Shown: positions 11,900-24,100 of the stretch, one piece after another
Position numbering within the stretch: the first letter of the stretch is position 1
Layout of the letters: the number at the start of each line of letters is the position of its first letter
NCBI GenBank assembly: GCA_944472155.2
Contig: OX235271.1
Location: forward strand, 96,299,256 to 96,363,255
Direction: 5' to 3'
DNA length: 64,000 nt
Source: Trichobilharzia szidati
Lineage: Eukaryota; Platyhelminthes; Trematoda; Strigeidida; Schistosomatidae
Made by a program: the position numbers and the translations under genes
The notes under the pieces: generated by a model
The model's input: the letters and a program-made list of their open reading frames with translations, nothing else
Database searches by the model: none
What the model was told of the DNA's origin: nothing

Positions 11900-12393
11900 C
11901 CAAGTGATGCGATTCACACAACTCTTATTCGTTTGTGTTATTCATTATATATATTTTTTCTTCAGACAAATCAATTTTTATTGCATCCCGCAACACTAGT
12001 AACACTTTTTATAATTACAGGTTACATCCGCTAAAATAATTAGATATATACTTTTTTCGATGTCCTAAATTTTGCATTATTTTACTGTGTGGTAGATGCA
12101 CATCATTTTTCAACCTTTATTTTGGGTACATCTTCCCTAACAAGGTTCTTAGCATTCTTGTTTTCTTTTCCAGGTGCGACGGGCACTGGACAAGAAGCAA
12201 ACGAATCACGAGATCCAATGGACAAACATAAACGAAGCGATGCACAGACACCTAATTAGTATGGATAAGAGACCAGTAGGCACTACATCAAGGCGATCGG
12301 AATAGTTTTTACCGATGGGAAAACCATTGGATTTTTTACTTCCGGCTTGTTTTGTCTTCTCGTCCTAACAACCTCACTACGCGGAGAGTGAGC

Positions 12394-12743
12394 TGTAGCA
12401 GTAAATAATTCCCCAAAATTATTGACCACAGCAATCATCACTGAACATTGGATGCTGACCCTCACTGTTTAAGTCGACTTGTTTAGCTGAAGGCTTCCGG
12501 TCAAGTATCCATGCCATTTGTTACTCCGTCGTGTCACGTTCGTGCACGATCACTAGCCAGCTAAGCAGTCATCTTGCACTCCGATTTGGTCCCGAAAAAT
12601 ATCTCGTAATTTGGATGGTAAAATATCGTGTTTTGCTTTGCCTTTGGCCTGAGCGGAACGAATGCTATAGAAGTTGTTGGTATTAGATCTTACGATAGTA
12701 TACTCCATGCTATTCGCGAACGTCGATACCGTCAGTCTCTAAA
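12394..12743 (+). repeat. 3' LTR of the Gypsy element
   Basis: Begins TGTAGCAGTAAATAATTCCC after a purine-rich GGAGAGTGAGC tract (polypurine tract) and ends just before CACC at 12744. Confidence 0.88.
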
Positions 12744-12747
12744 CACC

Positions 12748-14640
12748 CAATGAAGTGGTTCTATAACATTAACACCGCCCTAGGAATATCGAAGATTCTC
12801 CGTTAATCAGTGATGGGAGTACTAGGAACCCTTCTGTGGGAAAAAATCGAATGTGACCACTACAATGGTATATTTGAGTCTTTTCAATGCACCATCCGTT
12901 GATGCGTCAGTGGCACTTTTCTTAATAGTTCAGAAATCTGAACTCCAAGCTTTGGATTGATTCTAGACTAAATCAAAACTCCTAATTTTAGACATTAGCA
13001 TCCCATATCCACCATCTGTGCCATACATTAGCACCAGTTCCGATAAGTAAGAGTCATAGGTAGGGCCACAGTGTTCGCTCTCTAAAATATGCTCAACCAG
13101 GGCATTTACTAGGATATTAAAGTCAAATCTGCTCTCAGATTTGCTGATGGATCCCTTAATGGAAAGAAACGCCCGGTTTCAACTGGGTGCATTTAAGTCA
13201 TTTGAGTGCATTTAAGTGAGCTGCTGAATGTTCTCTGACACGAACTCATCACGTTAACAGCTCAAAATTCAGTGTGGCGTTCCCATAAGTGATTTTTAGC
13301 CAAATGGGTACTTCTCATGGTCCTGTATCGTCAGCTGAACGAATAAAGATGGTGTGGTGAATATAAAAATCACCCCACCTGCTTATGGTCTCCGACTCCG
13401 TTTCCTTGCAGAAAGCTAAACCCCGACAGGCCAGGTTTCTAATTCGGATCATAAACAAACCTCCATTTAGTGCCAGCTGCGATAGCTGAACTTATTTCAT
13501 CCACCGTTTCACCTAACCCATGGCATCTTTAACCAATGCTCTATACACTGGTAGGCATCACCTGAATTCTTTTTACAAAGTCTGACTCACCCACACAGAC
13601 CTTGGAAGTATTCGTTTAAATTCCTTACTCTTGATCCTGTCTTTCAAAGACTAGTCTGGACTGAAAAACATAACTGTCCCACTGATTTTGGGTGTACTGA
13701 CTAGCAACTCATCCCGTCGATCAAGTCGGCTCAATAGTACATCAAGAATTCTGCACCACTTAGATGTTCTGTCAACAGCCTTTTGTTCTTCCCTAACTAA
13801 TTTTCATATGTTCAAACCAGATGCATTATCCAAGGATAATTTTCGAATAGGACAACAAGTAGGTTTTTCCATGGTTCGCTCTACATGGCCCCACCACTTT
13901 CAGGTACACATCCTTTCCTATTGAGCCATAATTCCATATTGTACGGTAGGGACTATCGGTTGTCTCATGTGAAGGATGACATCCCACTTCTTCGATGCCA
14001 AACTCAGTGACTGAGGTACTTTTGAAAGAATGTGTTAATACTGCCTTCCTACTTTTGAGTCCAGCAGTCTCTGAATTCTGTCTTACTAAAACAACCAGAT
14101 GCGAGACCACGATGAAGCTAATAGTCTGTTTTTCAAAATGGTAGTCAGCTGAGCGTTATTACATGTTTGGGAGTGAATTAACAACAGCTTTTCAACAGGA
14201 AACGTAATGATACTATCAGAAACTTCAACATACCATCTACCGTAGAAACTCCAATAGGTAACTTTCATCTACTAACAAGGACAAGATTCAACCATCATAC
14301 ATTACAGAAGTAAACAGGTGAGTGGATGTTGAAGGAAAGCGGTAAATTGAATTTCTTGGTAGTTATTGCGCTTCCAGTATTCTCAAGATTCTTATCTTAT
14401 TATTTCACCTACATTTGTTAAATCCAGTTTAAATTACCAAATATTGGTTGCAAAGTCTGTTTCAAATACTCCTATTGATAAAGGTTTCACAGTGACAGCT
14501 TATCTAGCAAAAATAAGGGTTTTAATACCAATGTTAAAAATGTATCTTGTATATACAGAAATGGATTTTTAGTTGCGGATGTATGGCTTTGAATCCATAT
14601 TACTTCTCTTTTAATAAGTATATATACTTGTCTAATCCCT
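12748..14640. other. Probable decayed LINE sequence, not resolved
   Basis: Flanked on both sides by minus-strand LINE relics, this stretch shows faint minus-strand LINE-like peptides near 12750-12900 but no frame I can assign with confidence. A short duplicated motif (GTGCATTTAAGT) occurs at about 13187 and 13205. Confidence 0.35.
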
Positions 14641-16290
14641 CCTTTAACGGATCATTTGAGGCTCAGACACACTTCTTCTGGGAGTCGGTTCCTTGGGTTA
14701 ATAATCCACTGGAGAACCAGCATATCATAGTGATATAGCTCCTCTCTGACCTTTGAACACTTCTCCCATATCTTTTAAAGTGTTCTACCCTGTTAGAGAC
14801 GAAAAGAGAACACCTACCTGATTCAAAGTTATTTCTTACAGTTTTTAAAATGGTGATGAAATTTCCTTTCAATCTTCAGTATGGTAAGAAGAATATACCT
14901 GAAGTTTCCCTCATATGGTGGATTGGTCACTCAGAGAATCACATATCTGGCCCTACTTTGGACTCTTCTTAGGATATATGAACTTTCCTTAAGAAAAGGA
15001 CTGGTTGTCTGGAAGCAGTTTTCTTTTTTCGACTTCAACAGAGACGTGTGCTAAGTGGTGAAAATTTCACCAGTGTTTACGTTCAAGAATAAATACATTT
15101 CCCATGAGGATCTAAGACTTCATGCTGGTGCAGTGCGCCCTAGCTTTTGGTCATAACTTGGTAGGACACCTATAAAGGTGTACATCTGAGCTGGGAGCAG
15201 TAAGCCAACTATGTCATATGAGCTGACACCTGAGTGCCCAGTGCTTGTGACGACTCACTTTGCCACACTGAGTATCTACTCTTGAGACCATTCTAACAGA
15301 ATGTTGATATCTTACAGTTTAAGCATGTCGCTATCATCTTTAAGCACTCTCCAAAGTTTTTAGATCACCTGAGAATAGAATCTTGGAAGATTTGGTAAGC
15401 ACAGGTGATTGTTTGACATACAGGATAGTTATGTGGTTCAAGAACAATATCTCGTAACATACCAGTGCATACCGTTGTCCATGAAGAGATTTTTAGTTGA
15501 TCCTTACTCTCAGTCTCCCAGCTACTGACAATTCGTCGATCCAGTTTAAGAGATCACCCTTTCCAACTTCATAAGTGGCCTTTTGCAAGACATTTACTCG
15601 TAAAACTTGCTGTATTAAATGGAAAAGATGACTATAAGTTTTTTGTTGTCCCTAGGCTAGATCCAGCTTTTTTTTCTGTAAGAAGATTTTTAATGCACAT
15701 GAGATTTCCCCAGAGACCGTATTGTGAGTTAGATAACGAGTTGCATTTTCCAAATTATCCATGATAACTTTCTTGATTATTTATTACAATGTCTTGGTCA
15801 AAGTGCAAGTAAGACCAATAGGCCAGTAGTTCAAAGGCCAGTGCCTAGATTCTCCCTTCTGGACATGGAGCTTACTATAATATCTTTTTAATCACATGGT
15901 AACATTTTATTTAAGAGAGATAGCCTGAAGGTAGTAACCATCTGCTCGGCCATGTGAACTGCCAGATCCCTGAGAAGCCTTGTTTGAAAGTTATCCAGTC
16001 CCTAGATTCCATTGCAGTTTATTAGAACTGGATACGGTTTTTGGCATGTTGACAGAAACTATCCTGTTTTCATGCTGGCGTGACCAGAGTTAATGCTACC
16101 GATTGTGATGACTCTTGTATGAAGACTGAAAAAGTGGTCTAGCATTACTTCCGCCTTTTGCTGATCCACTACGGTGCCGGTATCAGTAATCAGGTTTGGA
16201 ACTCTGCTGCATGTCTTATTCCTACGGCGGCAGTAAACCCGGTAAAGAGGGAAAATTGGGCTCCAATCTGGCAAGCCCTCCCCCATGTAA
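14640..16290 (-). pseudogene. Decayed CR1/jockey-like LINE reverse transcriptase
   Basis: From high to low coordinates on the minus strand one sees the pre-RT linker (NLITDTGTVVDQQKAEVMLD), a finger segment (LDNFQTRLLRDLAVHMAEQM), and an RT palm remnant (KGDLLNWIDELSVAGRLRVR). Then follow FYSQVI and KLWRVLKDDSDMLKL, and a C-terminal piece near 14660-14870. Every part is interrupted by stops or shifts. The order is that of a LINE polymerase. Confidence 0.65.
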
Positions 16291-16299
16291 GAAAGGCAA

Positions 16300-16940
16300 A
16301 GCCAACGCCTATGAAGCTTTAAAGCTCAAATATAAAGCCCTGTTTTCCATTTGGGACTCAAAATAATGGGGAAGACGTACATTTTACTGCCCTTTTAAGA
16401 GTGGTAAAAAGAAATTTTAGGATCTACTTAAAAGTGGCTGGCATTTAGGATAAAAACATCAGGACAAATCAGTTCAACTGTAACAATAAAATTTTAATAG
16501 TTTTAGTTCTGTATTCATCTATTTCTTTGTGTACTACTTATAAGATATCACGAGTACTTACACTTTCAATTCTTTATATTTGATTTCAGTTTGTAGCAAG
16601 CCCATACTTGTCAACATGGTAGAGTACGTAGATAGCCTACATATAATAAACATCACTGTCACAGTAAATGATATCAAGTACTTGAAGAAGGCAAAATGAA
16701 CTGAACATTTAAGTTACAAATATACGAAAATCTGACAAACTAAAGCAATGATGGTAATTTTGACTTTATCATTACTTTATGAAGTAAAGTCGTCGTTATA
16801 GTGAAGTTTTAATAAGTGACTTCTTTGTTAAAATTCATTATCAGTATTCCTTGAGCTGCTAGAAACATTTTAAATATCTTGAAGTTTTCTTACTTTGACT
16901 CTGTATCTTTTTTAGCAATTTTCAATAAGTTTGACTACGA
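16300..16940. other. AT-rich non-coding stretch
   Basis: Contains a short SINE A-like remnant near 16215-16270 (GGTAAAGAGGGAAAATTGGG) and otherwise nothing recognised. Confidence 0.4.
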
Positions 16941-16944
16941 ACCT

Positions 16945-17190
16945 ACTTTGGTTAGAGAATTATTAGAAACCAGAGCGTACCGCACAGCTGTTTCCCACTA
17001 GTTTCTAAATTTATGACCCCACTAGGAATCGAACTTAGGACCTCAGGGTTACGACGACAGCCGGCTGACCACTCAGCCATTCAGACGGAATCCAATGACC
17101 CTTGAATTCCAACTTCTACCAGTTTGTGATATATAGCGCAACCAACAACCGATATAATCAAATCCCTGTTGACCAACACTTGAAAATTTT
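16945..17190 (-). repeat. Diverged SINE C-related copy
   Basis: Minus-strand tRNA-like head with GTTCGATTCCTAGTGGGG, preceded by the 5' extension seen in other SINE C copies (TTGGATTCCGTCTGAATGG). Heavily diverged, and the distal part switches orientation near 17150. Confidence 0.55.
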
Positions 17191-17371
17191 TCAGTAATGT
17201 TTAATTATTCTTCTAACTTGTATGGCCAAAATAAATTTGTGATTTTTTTCAATATATTTAACTGGTTTAATCATATATCTAACAAACTAAAGCTATAAAA
17301 GTTCAGATTCTCTTCAGTCAGTGCTTTTTTCTCATTACTCCTTCAGTTGTCTCTTCATTTTATCTTTACAG

Positions 17372-17415
17372 GTTCGAAATATAAGAAAATGAATTCTTTC
17401 GTATGCTCATACTAT
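17372..17415 (+). other. Possible 44-nt micro-exon upstream of the zinc-ribbon gene
   Basis: A good acceptor (TTTTATCTTTACAG) precedes 44 bases that can be read as two leftover bases plus 14 codons, followed by GTAAAA. The end phase (0) fits the next exon at 18150. Donor strength is modest and there is no independent support. Confidence 0.2.
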
Positions 17416-18149
17416 GTAAAATATTTAAACTTGAAACTGTTAAACACACCAGATGCATAATTAATATCAGTACAGTGTAAAATTTCTTTTATTCAGTTGA
17501 GGGCTTCTAACAATGAAATGCGGAACAGGCGTTTTGTCCTACCTGCAACTCGCAAGATTGACTGCTGTTATAAGTCTTAACTTAGCTTTTGAAACTCATT
17601 TGTGTTCACCACATACAATTCATGTAGAAATCAACTAGAACCATTGTAGTTCACCTCCTAGTCAGTCTTCCGGTATAACAGACAGAGGAATAAAGACTGG
17701 ACATCTTTCGCAAAATATCTTAATAACCGCTCTTTACGATTTCGGGTAATGGCAGAAAATCAGTCTACTCACCCAGTGATTTCCTTCTAAATAACTTGAT
17801 CATGTTAAGTGGTACCAAAGTTCTATACCGGAAACTAACATGGTCTAATGTTTTGGACTATACGTAAAATAAGTCCGATATGAAACGAGTTGTTAAGATA
17901 TTACGTTTATCCGGGTATTTAGGTTATTCCGCATGAGTGACACTTTTGAAAAATCGAATATCTAACGGTGAACAGATAAACTGCTTTTCCGACTGGTTAT
18001 ACATTGCGAAAGGTAACAAAGGTGACAACTTTACGTTTGATTCTGTTTAAGATTATAAGTTATGTATAACCATTGGTGGTAAACATAAAGTGAGGATTGG
18101 TTAATATTATTTGCCATATTTCGATCTTCTTTGATTGTTTTGTTTTTAG

Positions 18150-21100
18150 TACAGTCCAGAAGCTCGTCGTTCAAACTCTGCAAATATCTTCCTTGGTAAT
18201 AACAGTTCATCGCTTCTATCAAGATCGAACCACCAGTCTCTACCAACCTCACCCACTGTGTTAACTGAACAGATGAAAGGCTTTACAACACCAACAGAGT
18301 ATTCAGATAGCAGTAATAATAGTAGCTGTGGTAATAGCTCATGGAATATTGTCATTCAATCAAGTAATTGTAATAAATCTATGAAAAGTAAAACAAACTT
18401 ATTGACTTCAAAAATTAAACAAAATCCTGGAAATAATGGTAGGTGAAGGTCGCATAAAATTGCAAATGACTGTTTTTAACAGAACACCTAATTGAAATGT
18501 AAAATCGCTATTGTAGTGCGCATAAAAAGCAGCTTTTCATGCCCAAAAGGTATGATGGCAGCATGCAAAAGACATGAGAACTTTCACAAAGATTAAGAAT
18601 GCCACGTTATAAGATAGAATAAAAAAGACCAGTAAATTGAAAGAATGTCAGATTGAATTAAGAATATATATAGTTCATATTAAAGGTGCTTTATGCACTG
18701 CTGTGGCTGATTTCAAGGTGTGTTGCACACAGACTGCGAATCTTGACCTCTAAAATTTGTATCACTCTGAACACAAATTTTATGTTTTGGCTGTATAAAT
18801 CAGACGTGGTGTCATCTACTTCGTGTGCAAATAACACACATTGGTCTGGCCTCTATTAGGTCTCATTCTGTACATTTTTTTACATTTTATTCATTTTCGT
18901 TCCCAGTGGAACATATGGCTTCAAGCTAGAGTTTCGAAGTTTTGTTAGCAGCGGTGTTTATTTTTACGGGATGGGGTTGCTAGTCTCACGCCCAACCTTT
19001 TCTCTTTACCGGACTTATTACCGGCTAAGCCAGGTACAGGTGTGCGTCGGCCGGCCAGTGTTCCACCAATAAGCCACCGACGCCTCCTTCTGTATATCCC
19101 TTCTTTAACCAGTGCATAAATGAGGTGACTCCATATATATCATAACTATCACAAATTCTCGACAATTCAAAAATCACAACACAAGCATTATTCATTTTGT
19201 TACCCCAGCACAAAGTGGAAAACAATGACACGCAGTGAACAATTACAGAATACACTTGTCATTTAATTGTTAGTCAAGCACTTTACAGCTGTAATGGGAC
19301 ATAGAGATTCTTAGTTAACTAATTTTAATAATTTAATTTTTTTAATTTGATTACAGCTTGATGCCACACCGTATTTTCAGTACAAGTATGGAATTTTCAG
19401 CATGGATATCGGTAGCCCAAATTTTGCAGGCCGACCATAGATATCAGGTGTTCATCGGCAGGAGATCGAATCCAGGACCATGTGCATGGTCGGCGAGAAT
19501 CCTAACCACTGTGCCACCGAAGCACATTAAATTAAAAATTAAAAAATTAATTAAATTACAGAATACAGTTGTCATTTAACTGTTAGTCAAGCACTTTACA
19601 GCTGTAATGGGACATAGAGATTCTTAGCTGCCTAGTTAAACTAGCATCCAATACAGACAAATTCTTAAACCTCTTCATTCATTCCATAGATGACAAAATC
19701 AAATACTGAGATTTCTTTCAAGTGAATGTGAAATAAATTAAGTGTCGTCAGTGCTACTACATTGTAGGACATAGTCATTGTATTGATTTAAGTCTAGTTA
19801 TTAACCTACAGATATCACATAAACACAACTGTCTCAATTAAGGTATCTAAACAAATCTGAATTATTCTAAGGCAAAATAGCACAACTTTGTAATGGGCGC
19901 ATCACAACCACAAACTGATGAAGAATAACAACATCTCCGGTGTACAAGACAAAAACAAAAACGTGAAATACATAAGGCAACAATATTTTAAGGATCTCAA
20001 GGAAGATTAGATGTAGATATATTTACATCAGAACCACTAGTTTTGAGTAGTATAATTCGAGTTAGTCTTAACTACTGACTTCAGTTTTAAGTGGTGGCCG
20101 AATACTTAATAAACTGTTTTTATTTCTGAGTCGACTGACAATAAGTTTTTCTCAGTCCCATTTCCAACACAACTTAGACTGATTTTGAGATAGATTCAGA
20201 TGACCAGGTGGTCAGTTAGAATAAACTGACAGTCTAGTCAGTAATGACATGAGAGAGAGAGGGACTAGAGTAACTAAGCGAATAATACTTACCCATAAGA
20301 AATTTTATGTAGCAAATGAGGGATTATCGGAAAACAAAACTATGTTGTCTGTCATAAGTCACATATAAAGTGAGCCTTCAGTCAAATAGTCAAGATGAAT
20401 TTTACCAACAAAAGAATACTTAAAGCTTTTGCAGAAAAAATAACCTGTTATTACAGCAGTTTCATAGCTTTTCATTTCATAAATACTCACAGTTATTGGT
20501 AGGTAAATTCACGCATTAGCATCACTCACGGAAACATAATGTTAATCCAATGAGTTATGAAATAAGAGATGACACTAAGCTATCAGTCGATGGTCTATTG
20601 ACAAAACTCAGTTAGAACTATGCCTTAATTTTTGTAATTGTAGTTTTGGGCTGAATATTATTCAATAATTTTATGCATTTCATGTTACATTTGTTCTAAA
20701 AATCTGACTGCAAATGGCAGGTCCAACACTTTCCTCCCTTTTTACTTTAGAAACTGACCATTCGTGCAGTCCACAAATATCCGATCAAATAACACCTGAG
20801 GAAAAAAATTGTTTTTCAGGAGTATTATCTAGTAGTCAAACAATAGAAACATTTAGTTCTACGAAAACAAGTTCTTTTACACAGTCTCCACGTTCGCTAA
20901 CATCTTCATTATCGACTATATCAATACTTCCATCATCCTTTGATATGGACAAGAAGAAACCGGCTGTTTGTGATGTAGAAAAGACTGAGGGCAATAATAG
21001 ATTACATTTTCCATGGTCTCCATCAGTTTCTTCATTTTCATATAAGCTGAATAAATCGTTTCCAGGAAATGGAGGGAAATTCACCTCGAAATTATTCAAA

Positions 21101-24100
21101 GAATGGCAAAATGAATCCACCAATACTTCGTCAGATGACGAAGAGCAATGTATGGATGACACTTCATTATCTCTAGACAGTGATGAACAGTTAGTTCACC
21201 AAACAGATGCTTTAACTAGAGAGGTGTCCAGATGTTATTCTCTGTCAAGCATGCAATTCACTTCCTCATCAGAAGAATTTCCAAGCCCTAGGATTCTCTG
21301 TATCAAAAAGCCAGTGGAGAATGAGGTAGATGAATTCATCCATATTCCAAGTAACAGTCTTTCCAGTACCAACTGTTTGAAACATGTTGGTGAAAACGCA
21401 TACATGGAGGAAATGGAAAATTTGATGAAATCAAAGTCAGATTATTATCCATATTCTGTTTGTATTAGTATGCAAGAGAATAAATATGAACAAGAAAAGT
21501 TTCAGAGTATCTGTGAAACTAATCAATCTTCTCAATGGTCATTGTCATATCTACACAATAACGAATATGAAATCCGCCACTCAGACGGCAAACAACCATT
21601 GCCTCACTATCAGAATGACCAGACTGGTAATTCAGATGAAATAAAATATGAATTTACCTACTCTAGACTCCCACCAGCAGTAGTAATCAGATGCAAGAAA
21701 CAGGTAAATCAGAGTGTTAAACAACATTACGAATCCAATATAACAGAGTGCTTTCAAATGTAATTCCCTTTTCTATGCAAACAATGACTCTATGCTGTGT
21801 CTGCTTTCTTCTGTAAAAGAGATGGTTTCAGGCACAAGTCTAGTTGAAAGTTTTGGAAGAACAATATAGGTACTTTTTACTCTGCTGGCAAAATTATTTC
21901 ACCTAACTTTGACTGGTCGTCTGGTCTTAATATAAACGTGAGACGGATTAAGTTGATTGATTACAGAAGAGAATTCAAACCAATAGAATTATGTATGCTA
22001 CTTGACCTATCAGGGGAATCGTACTACTAGTTTTACACTTTTTACCACTACCAAATAGGAAGCACGCACTTTTCAATGACTGCTCGAACATCAACGCTAA
22101 AGGTTAATTAAGATACTGAATTGCATCACCATGAGAAGTCACGTAGTATGTCAGCGTATACGCATAGATGTAAACAAGGATTCTTGTCTGTCTGTCTCTC
22201 TATCTATCAGTATGCAGATTATACAAAGTAACCTTATTTCAAGTTCCATCCTAAAATCGTATACATAAACATTTCGAGGCCCACTGTCGAACCTTCTTTG
22301 TAAGTTTAAGAAGTGTTATCGGTTGAAACTGTATTACTACTTAATACATCTTGTTCAAAACCACGGGACTCATGTTTATAAAGTAGATTTACACTGGTAT
22401 TTTTAACTGACACCGTTGTGCTTGCATATCTGCGTTAACCTTTTTCCAATTTATAAGCACTGGATTTTTCTATTTTCTTGGACTGGTTTGATGAATGTTG
22501 TAGGATATGTAACTTTTCTAATCTTTTCAGCTTCATATCCTCATGTAAAAGTATAACGTGTGCTTTTTTGTTCAACCCATAGATTACATTTTTGATACAT
22601 TGACATGTACAGTAAAACGACTCCTAAAATACTCTGATTCATATTTTCTTATGATCTGTACAGTTCTCCCCTAAAATTCATATTTGTAGCAGAATCGATT
22701 GGTACGTAGGTATTTCTTCATATTGCTTTTGTAATTTTGCAATATTTGGTAAAATTAACATTTTAATAATTAGCTATTTTAAACGAAATACAGAGGCGAA
22801 AAATTTCAGGTTTTAACACACATCAGATGTTGAGACAAATGAGGCCCAATATGGGTTCAGGGATTGAACAAGCGAACTACTATCCATCAAAAAGGTAGCT
22901 GTTTTAACCCACTCTCCTTACATATGTATGTATTTATTTTCATTTCACTGCTTTGTATTCCAAGTGGAACATAGGGCTTCAAGTATGACTCCATTATGAG
23001 TAAATTTTGTTTTGATAAAGTCTCACAGTGTTATACAGTAATGTTTACTGATGACGTTTCGAACACAATTTATTGCTACTCATAATTATATCAAGGTAAT
23101 CACACTTCCTAAATTGATTTATATAGTTCCGTTGTTTTTCACTTGATTTGATTGGTAGTAATATTTTCCATATTTCGGGTATAAGTGATGAATCATTCCT
23201 ATTGCATGTGTTGGGTGTAGACTCGATGAACAAGGATTCAGTAATCAACCTCTCTCCGCCTACACCTACCTAGATTACTTTTTAGAATTTTAACTCTCTC
23301 CCACCACCCTATTGTGTGGTTGTGTGTTAATGCATGCATTGCAATTGCCGAGCTTTTTTCTAAATTACTTATCTTCTCTGGGTCAACCATTCTTACCTTA
23401 GCTAAATTCTTATGTACCGACAATCTAACTACCCCTAACCTACTAGTTTGACCTATGTAGTTGACCTCACAGTCATTCCAGGGTATTTTGTAAATTATAT
23501 TATTTTGTCTAATTGTCTAACATCATCAGTAAACATTAGTGTATAACACTGTGAGACTTTATCAAAACAAAATTTACCCATAATGGAATTACTCTCTACC
23601 ACAGTGCACAAGTCTTCAAGTATGACTTTTGAAGATTCAGTGGTAGCGGTGTTATCCCTTTTTTATGGGGTGGGGTTGGTAACATCACGCCCAACCCCCC
23701 TCCTCTTTACCGGGCTTACTACCAGCTAAGAGAGGATTGGAAGTACACCGCCGCCGGATCGAACTCCGAACCACGTGACGAGCATTCTACCGCTGAACCA
23801 TTGACACGCATATATACATTAAGCGACTGACTTTTTTCATTTTGAATACGGAAAATGACACACTCACTGCTGACATCTTCTAGTTGACAGATCATTAGAT
23901 GAAGGAAACTTTAGTCAGCCTATGAATTTCCCTTCTTTCACTTGTACACATTACCTTTCTATCATCACCCTTTTTCCCTATCTTTTGCACAATTTTTTTG
24001 TTTATTAATTTCATTTAATAGGAATATCAACAGAGTGATTCTTCTTTACAGAAAGACAGCGATAGTTTGTTTAATAATACAGATACAGATAATGAAATTA

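Larger units (their letters stand above)
7246..12743 (+). mobile_element. Complete but decayed Gypsy LTR retrotransposon
   Basis: Two 350-bp LTRs bracket gag, protease, RT, RNase H and integrase in standard Gypsy order. The element is flanked by CACC at 7242-7245 and 12744-12747. A TGG directly after the 5' LTR (7597) marks the likely tRNA primer-binding site. Comparing the LTRs by eye gives about twenty differences in 350 positions, so the insertion is old. All coding parts carry stops or frameshifts, and a solo LTR of another family sits at 9134-9468. Neighbouring decayed LINE sequence on both sides suggests the target was a LINE relic. Confidence 0.9.

Noticed and set aside
20836..21162. 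Minus-strand open frame of 108 codons
   Set aside because: Lies wholly inside exon 2 of the zinc-ribbon gene on the other strand and has no family or splice support.
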